Under the pieces are notes generated by a model. The model had not been told where the DNA came from, made no database searches, and saw only the letters and a program-made list of their open reading frames with translations. This document shows positions 25,785 through 35,355 of a stretch of DNA of 64,000 nt, one piece after another (within the stretch, counting starts at the first letter, position 1; each line of letters opens with the position of its first letter). The position numbers were made by a program, and so were the translations under genes. Source of the DNA: Caldilineaceae bacterium (GTDB lineage Bacteria > Chloroflexota > Anaerolineae > Caldilineales > Caldilineaceae); assembly GCA_022842065.1 (NCBI GenBank), contig JALHQH010000034.1, positions 29,802 through 93,801 of the forward strand, read 5' to 3'.

Positions 25785-26600
25785 GTGACACAAAATAGCA
25801 AAGCCAAACGGAATATCGTGATTTACGTGATTGGCGTTTTGTTGCTGGCTATCGTTGGTGGGCTTCTTACAAGTACGACTGGCAGCGACGTTGGTGGGCT
25901 ACTCTTTATCATTGGCCCGCTTTTGATGATGATATTCCTGCGCTTTGGGGGCGGTGACGGTTGGCAAGATGCGGGCCTGCGTCTGCAGCTAAAGGAGAAA
26001 TGGCGCTGGTATTTGTTCAGCCTATTGGCCTATCCAGTGACGATTGCCCTGGTCATTGTGCTGGGCGTGATCCTGGGCGTAACGACAGTCGCCGGTGATC
26101 TGAATAGCCTGCTTTCGACCTTGCGGGGCGGTGTGGTGGCACAATTCATCCCGCGCATGCTTTTTGCTATGGCTGAAGAATGGGGATGGCGTGGCTATTT
26201 GGAACCCCGTCTGGCGGCCTTGCATGTACCCGATGTACCACGGCATCTCTTCGTGGGCGTCATTTGGGCGCTTTGGCATTTTCCCTTGATTCTATCCACC
26301 GACTATACCACCATGCCTTATTTCATTTTTCTTCCGCTGTTTGTGATCGGTGTTGTGGTCGCCGCAATCGTCTATGGGCAGCTCCGCAAAAAAAGTGGAA
26401 CCGTATGGACAGCGGTGCTACTGCATGGGGCAGGCAATACGGTGGCATGGGCCATTCTGCAAAGCAACTTGGTCACCATTCAGGATAAAGTGTTAGCCAA
26501 TATCACACCGGAGAGTGTACTTGTGATAATCCTCTGGGGCACCTTGGGCTGGTGGCTGTTGTCCAGCCGCAAGGCAGCAAGGGTAGGCGCAGGTGAGTAA
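25785..26600 (+). CDS. CPBP family intramembrane metalloprotease (intact copy)
   Basis: 271 residues from GTG 25785 (TTGGAG 7 nt upstream). About seven hydrophobic segments carry the family motifs: AEEWGWRGYLEPRL (EExxxR), FVGVIWALWHFP (HxxxB-type) and a late TAVLLHGAGNT histidine. CPBP (Abi/CAAX-like) proteins cleave or process membrane substrates; in bacteria many are linked to bacteriocin immunity or modification. It is convergent with the K+-channel gene, and the pair is duplicated, in decayed form, at 18.9-20.8 kb. Confidence 0.88.
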   Translation: MTQNSKAKRNIVIYVIGVLLLAIVGGLLTSTTGSDVGGLLFIIGPLLMMIFLRFGGGDGWQDAGLRLQLKEKWRWYLFSLLAYPVTIALVIVLGVILGVTTVAGDLNSLLSTLRGGVVAQFIPRMLFAMAEEWGWRGYLEPRLAALHVPDVPRHLFVGVIWALWHFPLILSTDYTTMPYFIFLPLFVIGVVVAAIVYGQLRKKSGTVWTAVLLHGAGNTVAWAILQSNLVTIQDKVLANITPESVLVIILWGTLGWWLLSSRKAARVGAGE

Positions 26601-26637
26601 GTAACATGTATAACCTGTCGCAATTTTCACCAACGGC

Positions 26638-26719
26638 GTAACGACTCAGCTCCTAGCCGGTCCGTGACCGGCGACGGGCCGCCGGTCACGGACCGGCTAA
26701 GAGCAGGCTGAGTCGTTAC
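26638..26719. mobile_element. 82-bp hairpin element, family A, present only in copy 2 of the duplication
   Basis: Terminal arms GTAACGACTCAGC (26638-26650) and the perfect complement (26707-26719), with an inner 18-bp stem around CCGGTCCGTGACCGG. Copy 1 has plain CACCGACGGCTAT at this place. Here the element is bordered by CAACGGC on the left and CGACGGC on the right, a likely target duplication. This shows that it was gained here or precisely lost from copy 1. Confidence 0.72.
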
Positions 26720-26726
26720 TCGACGG

Positions 26727-27830
26727 CTATAAATTAGGCCCCATGACAATCAATATATCTTCCGACCGCACAATTTCGGCCGGATCGGGGGTGTAGAGGA
26801 ACTCCCCATCGCGACGAATCGCCAGGACAAGCTGGGCGAGGGCGCGCCGGACATCCTCGGTCGTTTTGCCGATCAGATCGGGATAATCGGCCGCCCGCAG
26901 ATCGCCAAAGCGCATTTGCTGATTGCTCTGAAAGAGCATCTGATCCCAGAGTTCCGCCGTATCATGGTCAAGCATCTGCGAAGCGACGCTAAAGCCGCCC
27001 ATGATATTGGGGGAGATGACCCGGTCGGCGCCGGCCAGATAGAGGGTGTGCATGTTGAATTCATCCCGGGCGCTGGCGACAATGCGCAATTTGGGATTCC
27101 CCAAGCGTCGCGCCATATCCTTTGCACTGAGAATAATCGTGGTGTTGTCGCGGTCATCCTCCAGGGCGGCAACAACGCCAAAGGCACGATGCACTCCGGC
27201 GGCGCGTAAGTGCTGCTCATCGGTCGGCGTTTCCAACAGATACAAGATGCCGCTCTCCTCGGCCAGTTCCTCCACCGTTTTGCGCTCCTCAACGCTCCAA
27301 TCCACCTCATCCAACGTGGCATAGTGGCGCTGGCGTTTCTCCACATAGGCGGCGTGCAGCCAGAGCAAAGTGCGCTTGAGTTTGGCTTCATCGGCTTCGA
27401 TGATGACAAAGGGGACGCGCCGGCGGCTAAATTCACCGGCGGCGCGATTGGCCAGAATGCCGCCGCCACAGACAATGACATGATTGGATAAAGCTGCGAT
27501 TTTTTTCATACGGGTTTCCAAATGCTTTAAGGCTTGCTTGGCTTGGTATCCTTCAAAAACGATGGCGGCGGCGGTCGAGAGCGCGTACCCAGCCAGCCCA
27601 ATGGCAAAGAGGGTGAAGAAGATGGCAAAGGTGCGCCCGGCAACGGTGCGGGGGGCGACATCGCCATAGCCAACGGTGGTCATGGTGATGATGGTGGCGT
27701 AGAGCGCGTCGAGGAAGGTCCAGCCTTCCAGCCACGCATAGACCAGCGTCCCCAGCGCGATCAGCGCCAGAAAGGGCAACAGCAGCGGCAACAGGCTGGA
27801 GCGACGTACTTGTTGTGATTTTTGTACCAA
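26727..27830 (-). CDS. Potassium channel with RCK domain (Kch/MthK-like), intact copy
   Basis: 367 residues from TTG 27830; no strong ribosome site, but the homologous codon in copy 1 is also TTG. First membrane helix (LLPLLLPFLALIALGTLVYAW), pore helix and selectivity filter TMTTVGYGDV, second helix, then an RCK/TrkA-N nucleotide fold (HVIVCGGGILANRAAGEF) and a TrkA-C-like end (IVRSEDILIVMGPN). Forms tetrameric K+ pores in the membrane, gated through the cytoplasmic RCK ring by ions or nucleotides. Confidence 0.9.
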   Translation of the reverse strand: MVQKSQQVRRSSLLPLLLPFLALIALGTLVYAWLEGWTFLDALYATIITMTTVGYGDVAPRTVAGRTFAIFFTLFAIGLAGYALSTAAAIVFEGYQAKQALKHLETRMKKIAALSNHVIVCGGGILANRAAGEFSRRRVPFVIIEADEAKLKRTLLWLHAAYVEKRQRHYATLDEVDWSVEERKTVEELAEESGILYLLETPTDEQHLRAAGVHRAFGVVAALEDDRDNTTIILSAKDMARRLGNPKLRIVASARDEFNMHTLYLAGADRVISPNIMGGFSVASQMLDHDTAELWDQMLFQSNQQMRFGDLRAADYPDLIGKTTEDVRRALAQLVLAIRRDGEFLYTPDPAEIVRSEDILIVMGPNL

Positions 27831-28053
27831 TCCGGTGAGAACAGCAAAAAGCTAACTGAGCATGGCGCCAGTGTACCAAAGCTAGCCAGCTTGTTGCAAG
27901 CGGCTGTGGGCGCAGCGGCGAACGGCAACAAAATCATCCGGTTGCCTGCAACCGATAGCGCTGTATAGTTGTTTGAATTTAAATTCCTACAATTACAAAA
28001 TTCTCCAGCTATACTAAACTTGGCCGATGTCAAAGTGGAGGAGAGACGTAGCG

Positions 28054-28107
28054 ATGAAAAAACTGGATGAACTCAAAAAGACATTCTTCCCCTTAGAACT
28101 GAGCTGA
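28054..28107 (+). CDS. 17-residue ORF with strong ribosome site, ending inside a hairpin
   Basis: ATG 28054 is preceded by GGAGGAGAG with good spacing. The product would be MKKLDELKKTFFPLELS. Its stop lies in the left arm of the hairpin at 28103-28147. Reading on past the hairpin gives a further plausible helical stretch (NNLDQLVEDRAALLDVQARL), so the peptide may be the surviving start of a small protein cut by the hairpin, or a leader peptide. No known family recognised. Confidence 0.35.
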   Translation: MKKLDELKKTFFPLELS

Positions 28108-28147
28108 TCTAGATTGTTGATTGAGCTGGTCAATAATCTAGATCAGC
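28103..28147. repeat. 18-bp hairpin
   Basis: Arms GCTGATCTAGATTGTTGA and TCAATAATCTAGATCAGC, one G-U pair, 9-nt loop. Placed at the 3' end of the 17-codon ORF; no T-run. Confidence 0.75.
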
Positions 28148-28194
28148 TTGTGGAAGACCGCGCCGCCTTGCTTGATGTGCAAGCGCGGTTGCCC

Positions 28195-31100
28195 CTAGGG
28201 CACGGTCACCTCGATCCACTGCGGCGGCGCAACGCTGCGACGACCGTTGTTGTACAGCTCAGCGAGCTGGGGGGACAGTACTTGGAAGGCGCCGGGTGTG
28301 TTGGCCTGTAATCGTAGCGCAACGGTATAACTGCGGCCGGGATGCAGCCGGCTGAGATAGAGCACTAGTTGATTGGGGCGGACTTCATAGGCGCTGACGA
28401 TACGCATTCGGGCCAGCGCGGCTAAATCCGCGGGGAGCGGGGTAAAGCCGGGCGGCAGGCCAAGGGTGGCGACCAAGTCACCTGGGCGGCGTTCGTTGGC
28501 GGTGACGGTACTGGCCGTGATCGTTGTGCGCACCGTCACCATTTCGTGTTGCGTTACGACATCAGGTGCATAGGCTGCGGTGATGACAAAGGGCTGCTCC
28601 GTTGCTGTCGCGCTGCGCGCTGCCACCTGTTCCCACGGCAAAACATAGGTGCTGATCAGTTGGTAGGGCGCCACGATCTGACCATCCACGGTAATCTGCA
28701 AGGTGGCGGTGGGCGGCAACGCGGTCAGCGTGATTTCCTGCCCTTCGGCTACGGTGGCGTCCAGGCTGAGTTGCTGCACCGTTTGCCCATTCATCGTGAC
28801 CGTGATGGTCGCGGTTTGTTGCGGCTCTTCCTGGGTCGTCGCCAGGCGCAGCGCTTGGAGGGTCAGCACCGTGAGTTGCGGTGTGGCAAAGGCACCATCG
28901 GCCTGGCGGCGACTGAGCAGATAGTCAAGCGCACTTTGGGCCAGATCCGGCTGCTCGCCACTGCGCAAGAGGGCATAGGCGATGAGGGCGGTGGTTTCCT
29001 GATCGGCGCTTTCACCCCAACCACCCAGGAAGGTGCTGAGCGTCGTTGGCCAATAGGCCAGCCCTTGCGCGTTCTGGTGCTGCGCAGCTAGTTGCTGTAA
29101 GCGGGTCACGGCTTGCGCGCGTGTCTCGGCATCGGTGAGGAGGGCATTGATTACCAATGCCTGGACATAAGGGTCGGCCAGCTCATCGTCCTTGGCCTGG
29201 CGTAAATAGGCCGTCGCAACTGGATTCGGGTTACCGCTTTCCGCCATCAGCCAGGCGATGTATGCCGTGGTGGCCAGCCGCGCCTGACGGGCGCGCCACG
29301 GACCATTGTAGCGCATCTCATCGGCGGGCCAACTGCCGTCGGGCAACTGTTGCTGGTAGAGGAAATTAGTGATGCGCCCCAACAGTTGCGGATCGACATA
29401 GGTGAGTTTGCTCATCTCCGTTAACTGCCAGAGGGCGTAGGCGCTCAACCACAGCCGCGCCGGCGCGGCATCATAGAGGCTAAAGCCGCCTGGTTCGTGC
29501 GCGCTTTCATAGGCGGCCAGCCGTTGGTAGCCCAATCCGATCAAACGTTCGGCTCGGCTGTACAGGGGGTCATTGGTGGGGGCGCCGCCTTGTTGCAAGA
29601 GGGAAAGCAATAAGCTGTTGGCAAAATTCTGATTAACAATGTCGGCCGCATTGCCGCTGGGGCGGCGCAACAGCCCATCAAGCCCCTGGCGCACCTGACT
29701 CAATGTATTTGGGTAGAGTCGCAGTGTGACCTGACGTGTACCCGGCAGTGCTTCTGCTGGCAGGGTCAAGGGCAGGGTCAGGCTACCGGTCAGCCGTCCG
29801 CTGGCAATGATGGTTTGGGCTTCACCGTTGTAGACAAGCTGGACAACGCGTTGCACCCGGTCACTCATTTGGTCGCCGGTCGCGTTCACCTCGAAGTGAC
29901 CAGCCCCAACCCCCGTAACGCGTAGGGGGAAATAGGCGACGGTGACTTCATTGGCAGCTACCGTAACGGTGGTTGAAAGTTCCTGTGTGGCGCTAAACCA
30001 AGCGGCGGGCGCGATATGCAATTGCACCTGCTGGGGGTGGTCTAAATAGTTATAAATAGTGACCGGTGCCTGTAGTTCGTCGCCCTGGGTCAATTGCGCC
30101 GGCACCTGCGGCTCGACAAAGAAGTCCTGGAAGACCCGCAGATCGGTTTCAGCGCTGCCCAAGTTGCCGGCTTGGTCAGAGAAGAGCACACTTACCCGCC
30201 AGGTGGTAATCGAGTCAGCCAGCGGCACCGCAATCGTCGTCTTTCCTTGGGCATCGGTCGCCTGTTCCGGCAGCCAAAGTAAGGTTTCGGGGAAGAATTG
30301 ACGCAAGCGGGGTGCGTTGTTACTGGTTGCAGCAGTCGCCGCTTGAGGGGCGGGCGCGGCCGGTGCGCCGGGCGCAGCAGGGGCAGAGGCGCAAGCCACC
30401 CATAAAAAGGAACTCAGCGTAACCATCAGGAGTGTCAACAAGGGCGGTGTCAACTTGCGTCGACCGGCATAGGCGCCCAGACCAACAACCAATAAGATCC
30501 CAAAGGCGCCGGCGCGTTGGGTTGGCCGAGGTGTTGTCGTCTGTACCAGCATGGGATCAGGCTGTGTCGTGGCAGCCGTTGCCTGGAGATCTTGCGCCAT
30601 CCAAGCGAAGAGGGCGGTAGTGCGGGCCTGATCGAAAAGCGCCGTATCACCCGACCGTTTCTCTAACAAAGTAGGTTCGATGGCGGGGTGACGTGCTGTC
30701 TCATAGTTGTAGTAATTGTCATATGGTGACAAAGCGTCGCCCAAATCGGCAAAACCTTGAATGCCGTAGCGCGCTTGCCGCAGTTCACGGTCCAGCAAGA
30801 AAAAGGTGCGGGCAAAGCCGGCTTCCTGCGCTTCCAGGGCAAACACCGATTCATCGACAATGCTGATGCCGACAACCCCTTGCTGCGCTTGACCATTGTG
30901 TGTCGCCGCAATGGTTAAATAGGCAGTGTCACCAGGGCGATAGACCGCAGCATCGGCCGTCATGGCGACCTCAACCGGCGTCGGGTTGACCAATACCAGG
31001 CGCGCATCGCTGCTACGCCGGTCACCGGGCAGAAGAAGATGGGCATTGATCAAGAGGGTGCCGGCCAGGTGCGGGTCGAGCCGCAAGACGATATGACCAT

Positions 31101-33561
31101 GACCACCTTGCAGCGCAACGGCGGCCGTTTGTACCACTTGCCCGGCTTTGATCACCTCTAGATAGGCATCTGTAGCGGCCGTCATCCCCTGGCCTTGCGC
31201 CACCCACAAATCGAGCGCCAGTTCGCCGCCGACAGAGACTTCTGCTGTCGTTGGGCGCAGAAGAATGGCCGGCGTCTTTTGCCTGTCCACCGGTAACTTG
31301 ATGGTCGCTTGATAGGACGCGCTGCCATCGCCATAGCGTACCAATAACGGTAGATCGGCGCGCTGGGTTGGGGTGACGACGAGCGTGGCCAAGCCAAACG
31401 CATCGGTTGCCACGGTCTGCCATGCTGCGGTGGCGTCGCCAAAGGCAACGTCGAGCGTCGTTTGGGCAGCACTACCATCCGGCTGCTTGACTTGTACGTA
31501 AACCAGGTTGGCCAGCCCTGGCTTCAAGCGCCCGGCTTCAGGCACGGCTTCGAGCAAGAGCGGCTGTTCGGCCAGCGTAATGGTCGCCTCGCTCTGCTCC
31601 AGATGATCGGCGCCGTCAATCACATCAACTTCCAGGCGCACGTTGCTGGTCTTGTTGCGCAGTTGGTTGCGGAAGGTAGCCGGTAGGGGCAACTGATAGG
31701 CATAGCGGCCCTGGGCATCGGTGCGCCCATTGACTTCAAATAGCTGTTCTTCTTGTTTTGAATTCCGTTCCGTTGCCCCATAGCCCCGAATCACCACCCG
31801 TCCATTGGCTACCGGCTTGCCAAAGAAATAGGCGGCTTGCACCAGGCCTTCGGCGGTGGCGCCGGGCGCATAATAGGGATGGGTGTCGGTGATGGTAATC
31901 TGGAAGCGCGGCAGGGTATAGGGCTTCACTTCGACACGATGGCTGTTGTAGCTACTGCCCATGCCGACGCTGATCTGATAGTCGCCGCTGCTGGCCTGCC
32001 TGTCCAGTTCCAGCTCGGCGGTGGCGACGCCATAGGCTGATGTGGTCAACTTGCGCTCAACCAGGGTGTTGCCGCGGGCATCACGGACGGTAAGCTGCGC
32101 CGGCTGGGCGGTCGCCGGCTGATTGCTGACGCTGTCGAGCGCCAGGAGACGAAGATGCATGGTTTGTCCTGGCTGGTAGACCGGTTTGTCGGTTGTGAGC
32201 AAGAGATGATAGCCTGACTGGACGACTACGCCATAGGCGGCGGTGCCGGCGGCTTGCGTGGTGGTGGCATTGACGGTCAGGTTGAGCCAAGCATCAGACA
32301 GATCTGCCGGTGGTTCCAGGCGAAAAGTAAAAATCCCGGCCGCGTTGGTTGTGCCCTGTAGGCGCTGTTGAAAGGCGCCGTTGTTATCCTGTAGATCAAC
32401 AGTGACCGCGGCGTCACGGGCCGGCGTCGCGGCGTGGTTGTCCCACACTCGCACCTGTATTTCACTGCTGCTGCCCGGCGTCACCCGTTCACCCAGACCA
32501 AGCAAGGAGAGGGCAAGGGTGGGGATCACCTCGATCTGCTTGCGATAAGTTGCGTTGCCTTCAAAGCTTTCGGCGCGTAGGTCAAGGGAAAGCGACGTCG
32601 GGTAGGTCGTATTGGGTGCCGTAAAGGTGAAAGTGACGATTCCACTGGCGTCGGCTTGATCGTCAACGATCGGCGTGTCCCAACTGTAGTCGCCGCCGGA
32701 GAGGTAAACCTGGACATCACTGTAGGCGGCCGCTGTGTGGTTGATATTGTCGTCAATGCGCACAGCATATGTGACCTGGTTGCCGGCGAAGACACTTTTG
32801 GGTGCGGTCAAGGGTGTAACCGTCACCGGCGCCACAACGGTCATCTTTCGTTGCAAGTGCGCCTCACCGACCTCCGCTTGGGCATATACATCGAGGCGCA
32901 CCGGTTGTAGGCGCAGGTCGGTGGGGAGGGTAAGCATAAATTCAACTTCACCCGTCTCATTGCTTTCGCCCTGAAAGAGATCGAGCACTTCGTCATCGGC
33001 TAGGCTGAGCCGGGCTTGTACCGGCACACCGGCTACCCGTTTGCGATTGACCTGGTCGTAGATCTGCAAAACAATAGGCGCTTGACTGCCCGGCGCGACC
33101 TGGGCTGGCAGTTGACGTGGTAGAATGAGCAGGGAAGGTAATAATTCCAAGTTCGCTTGAAATTTACCGGGGCCGGCTGCGCTATGGGCCTGGATGCTGA
33201 GCCTGGCCGTGCCGGCCGGCTGGCGATAGGGCGTCTGGTGTGTAAAGGTGACTTCGCCTTGGGCATCAGCCTGCCCGCGCAAGAGGTGCACGACCGTGCC
33301 GTTGTCCAAAGTCAGCAAGGCTTCGACCGGCGCGGCGGCCAACGGCTGTTGGGTGGCGCGGTCACTGACGACAAAGCGAAAGGTATAGCTGCGATCCGGA
33401 CTCAAAATTTCAGGCAATTCAAGGGGTTGAATCACTAGTGGATTGGCGGTAGGCTGGGTTTGGCAGCCGGCGAAGGGCAATACGAACAAAAGCGCAAGCA
33501 GCCACGTCCACAGCCGAACGCGCCGTCGGCAGGGATCGGCACACAAGATGAGGGACAACAT
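28195..33561 (-). CDS. Alpha-2-macroglobulin family lipoprotein without thioester motif
   Basis: 1788 residues; the ATG has AAGGAG about 9 nt upstream. A signal with a lipobox-like PFAGC (Cys33) indicates an envelope lipoprotein. A series of MG-type beta domains follows, then a typical A2M segment (FPETLLWLPEQATDAQGKT, about 1085) and a helical TED-like domain (YALWQLTEMSKL; LPDGSWPADE). The CxEQ thioester motif is absent: the matching region reads GNAADIVNQNFAN. Around 1025-1060 two hydrophobic stretches, the second ending in LWVACASAP, resemble an internal membrane segment and second lipobox. Bacterial A2M proteins trap attacking proteases. I see no linked PbpC. Confidence 0.88.
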   Translation of the reverse strand: MLSLILCADPCRRRVRLWTWLLALLFVLPFAGCQTQPTANPLVIQPLELPEILSPDRSYTFRFVVSDRATQQPLAAAPVEALLTLDNGTVVHLLRGQADAQGEVTFTHQTPYRQPAGTARLSIQAHSAAGPGKFQANLELLPSLLILPRQLPAQVAPGSQAPIVLQIYDQVNRKRVAGVPVQARLSLADDEVLDLFQGESNETGEVEFMLTLPTDLRLQPVRLDVYAQAEVGEAHLQRKMTVVAPVTVTPLTAPKSVFAGNQVTYAVRIDDNINHTAAAYSDVQVYLSGGDYSWDTPIVDDQADASGIVTFTFTAPNTTYPTSLSLDLRAESFEGNATYRKQIEVIPTLALSLLGLGERVTPGSSSEIQVRVWDNHAATPARDAAVTVDLQDNNGAFQQRLQGTTNAAGIFTFRLEPPADLSDAWLNLTVNATTTQAAGTAAYGVVVQSGYHLLLTTDKPVYQPGQTMHLRLLALDSVSNQPATAQPAQLTVRDARGNTLVERKLTTSAYGVATAELELDRQASSGDYQISVGMGSSYNSHRVEVKPYTLPRFQITITDTHPYYAPGATAEGLVQAAYFFGKPVANGRVVIRGYGATERNSKQEEQLFEVNGRTDAQGRYAYQLPLPATFRNQLRNKTSNVRLEVDVIDGADHLEQSEATITLAEQPLLLEAVPEAGRLKPGLANLVYVQVKQPDGSAAQTTLDVAFGDATAAWQTVATDAFGLATLVVTPTQRADLPLLVRYGDGSASYQATIKLPVDRQKTPAILLRPTTAEVSVGGELALDLWVAQGQGMTAATDAYLEVIKAGQVVQTAAVALQGGHGHIVLRLDPHLAGTLLINAHLLLPGDRRSSDARLVLVNPTPVEVAMTADAAVYRPGDTAYLTIAATHNGQAQQGVVGISIVDESVFALEAQEAGFARTFFLLDRELRQARYGIQGFADLGDALSPYDNYYNYETARHPAIEPTLLEKRSGDTALFDQARTTALFAWMAQDLQATAATTQPDPMLVQTTTPRPTQRAGAFGILLVVGLGAYAGRRKLTPPLLTLLMVTLSSFLWVACASAPAAPGAPAAPAPQAATAATSNNAPRLRQFFPETLLWLPEQATDAQGKTTIAVPLADSITTWRVSVLFSDQAGNLGSAETDLRVFQDFFVEPQVPAQLTQGDELQAPVTIYNYLDHPQQVQLHIAPAAWFSATQELSTTVTVAANEVTVAYFPLRVTGVGAGHFEVNATGDQMSDRVQRVVQLVYNGEAQTIIASGRLTGSLTLPLTLPAEALPGTRQVTLRLYPNTLSQVRQGLDGLLRRPSGNAADIVNQNFANSLLLSLLQQGGAPTNDPLYSRAERLIGLGYQRLAAYESAHEPGGFSLYDAAPARLWLSAYALWQLTEMSKLTYVDPQLLGRITNFLYQQQLPDGSWPADEMRYNGPWRARQARLATTAYIAWLMAESGNPNPVATAYLRQAKDDELADPYVQALVINALLTDAETRAQAVTRLQQLAAQHQNAQGLAYWPTTLSTFLGGWGESADQETTALIAYALLRSGEQPDLAQSALDYLLSRRQADGAFATPQLTVLTLQALRLATTQEEPQQTATITVTMNGQTVQQLSLDATVAEGQEITLTALPPTATLQITVDGQIVAPYQLISTYVLPWEQVAARSATATEQPFVITAAYAPDVVTQHEMVTVRTTITASTVTANERRPGDLVATLGLPPGFTPLPADLAALARMRIVSAYEVRPNQLVLYLSRLHPGRSYTVALRLQANTPGAFQVLSPQLAELYNNGRRSVAPPQWIEVTVP

Positions 33562-33663
33562 AGTGATTTCTCCTTGGAAAATCAGGGATGATTGACTTCA
33601 ATGATAGTTTCCTTGTCGGCTAGTAGCACCAGACAAGCGTGAATCTGCCAGCTAATCTAGCGT
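33562..33663. other. Upstream region of the macroglobulin gene
   Basis: On the minus strand a weak promoter can be read just upstream (TTGTCT, 17 bp, TAGATT near 33650-33685). TTGTCTGG occurs twice in about 60 bp. No gene. Confidence 0.3.
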
Positions 33664-33945
33664 ATGATAGGGTGCCAGACAAGGGCCAATTGTGTACCAT
33701 TGGGTGTACCATTGGTGTCAATCGATATTCTTTATCCCACCGGAGAGGATCTGTTTGTCGCGGAAGGCTGGAATCATCGCCGGTTGTCGGTGATGGTGGG
33801 CGTGATGTTGCGCGCCCAGTTGGGCCAACAAGGCTGGATTGTCTTTGGCACTTTGGCACTTTGGCACGGCCCTACCCCAGCTTTGTGATTGAAGTGACCT
33901 AGCCGCATTATCTGGCGCGCACAACCGACTATGCCGAATCAGATT
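33664..33945 (+). pseudogene. Remnant resembling a Uma2/DUF820-type nuclease
   Basis: Pieces in more than one frame: SIDILYPTGEDLFVAEG, then GWIVFGTLALWHGPT, then SFVIEVT, and TDYAESDYEEN further on. The order recalls Uma2 proteins, which are abundant in cyanobacteria and Chloroflexota, but frames are broken and the ends are lost. Assignment is tentative. Confidence 0.35.
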
Positions 33946-33987
33946 ACGAGGAAAACACTCCCTTCATTCACTCGACCGTTCGTTGCA

Positions 33988-34074
33988 TCACTGAACAGCC
34001 TGCAACCGATAGTGCTGCGGCGACACCCCGGCAATGCGCTTACTGGCCTTGGACAGGGCAAAGCCTTGTTGCAT
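33988..34074 (-). pseudogene. AraC-type C-terminal remnant
   Basis: About 28 codons ending GVSPQHYRLQAVQ and a stop, matching the last helix of AraC regulators (the SPxxYR motif). A closely similar string, CCTGCAACCGATAG, occurs at 27945-27958, so the same tail may have been scattered twice. Confidence 0.4.
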
Positions 34075-34193
34075 AATGCTGCAATCATTTTCTGCCAATT
34101 GCATGGTTTGATGAGCAATCATACTCATTCCCGTCGGCGCGTTGAATACGCCGGCATGTTCACCCCAGCATCGAAAAAGCCACGGGCCTTTGC

Positions 34194-34601
34194 AGCGACC
34201 CTTGTCTGCTGTACGGCTGGGGTGCGCTCTACTCACCCTTTGCCGGCCAAATATTCAACCATGTGGCAACGCCCTCCACTGCCTTTGGCTATGTGGCGCT
34301 GATCATGCTCTGGAGCCGCACTGACCGGTGGCGCAACGTACAAGATGGCCTCGCAAACGTCGGCAAAATGGCCCTCACGAATTACATCGGACAATCCTTG
34401 CTTGCCACCTTTATCGTCTATGGGTGGGGCTTGGGTCTCTTTGGGAGCGTAAATCGAGCAGCGCAATGGTTGTTTGTGGTCGCGATTTGGGGCTTTCAGC
34501 TCATTTTCTCGTCATGGTGGATGACGCGCTTTCGCTACGGCCCGTTGGAATGGCTGTGGCGATCACTAACGTATGGCCGTTTGCAGCCGCTCAGCAAGTG
34601 A
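34194..34601 (+). pseudogene. DUF418 membrane protein, C-terminal remnant
   Basis: About 135 residues of a family normally near 380-420. The C-terminal signature is clear: KMALTNYIGQSLLATFI, VYGWGLGLFG and SWWMTRFRYGPLEWLWRSLTYG. The frame is open upstream only to about 34194, in sequence belonging to another remnant. Hence a 5'-truncated gene. Confidence 0.75.
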
Positions 34602-34698
34602 AAGTGGGCCGTGGTGTAGGGAAACGCAAAACCATTCAAATAACGCAGCACTCCCGACCATCCTTATTACAATAAAACCGTTACCCTACTTCGAAATG

Positions 34699-35337
34699 TT
34701 AATGCATTCTACTGCACATCTCCTTACATCGGCAAGTGAAACGTAAAGCAGTTCCCTTTTCCCAGCGTGCTTTCAGCCCATGCCTCGCCACCACAAATGT
34801 CAGCATACAGATCAGCACAATCGCCGCGCCTGAAGAAGCATAAAGCCCCGCCACGCTGGAGTCAATCGCGATGAGCGCAGCGACCGCCATCATCGGTCGC
34901 TGCCGGTGGGTCAATAGCGACGCCGTCGCCGCGGGGGTGATCAGCAGGGCACTGGTCAGCACGACGCCCACCGCTTGAATCGCGCTGACCAGGGTCAGAT
35001 CGAGCAGTGCCAGCAGCAGGTAACGCAAGCCATCAACCGGCAAGCCAATCGCTAGCGCAGAGCCGGGGTCAACCGAAGTCAGTTCCAACTCTTTGTGGCA
35101 GAGTGCCAACAGCAGAAGAACGACCACCGCCACGCCCGCAATGAAACGCAAATCCTGGGGCGTCACCCCTAAAACATTGCCAAAGAGGATGTGGCTGAAA
35201 TCGCGAAAAGAGCGCACCGTGCTCATGAGCAGGATACCGAGCACAAACATGCCGGTAAAGACGATGCCAATGGCCGTATCCTCGCGTACCTCCTGGCGCT
35301 TCAAAAACCAGCCGATGAGCAGCGCCGTTACCAGCAT
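34699..35337 (-). pseudogene. Truncated ABC-3 family (ZnuB/MntB-like) metal permease
   Basis: 212 residues; full-length members have about 270-290. The part from the DTAIGIVFTGMFVLGIL helix to the end is present, including LLITPAATASLL. The first membrane helices are missing: upstream the frame meets the stop of the CobW gene only 7 codons before the ATG. The C-terminal tail (CRCKEMCSRMH) looks unrelated. Membrane insertion of the remainder is possible but function is doubtful. Its place behind a CobW gene fits zinc or manganese uptake. Confidence 0.7.
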
Positions 35338-35355
35338 CGGCTTACTTAGCGCCTT

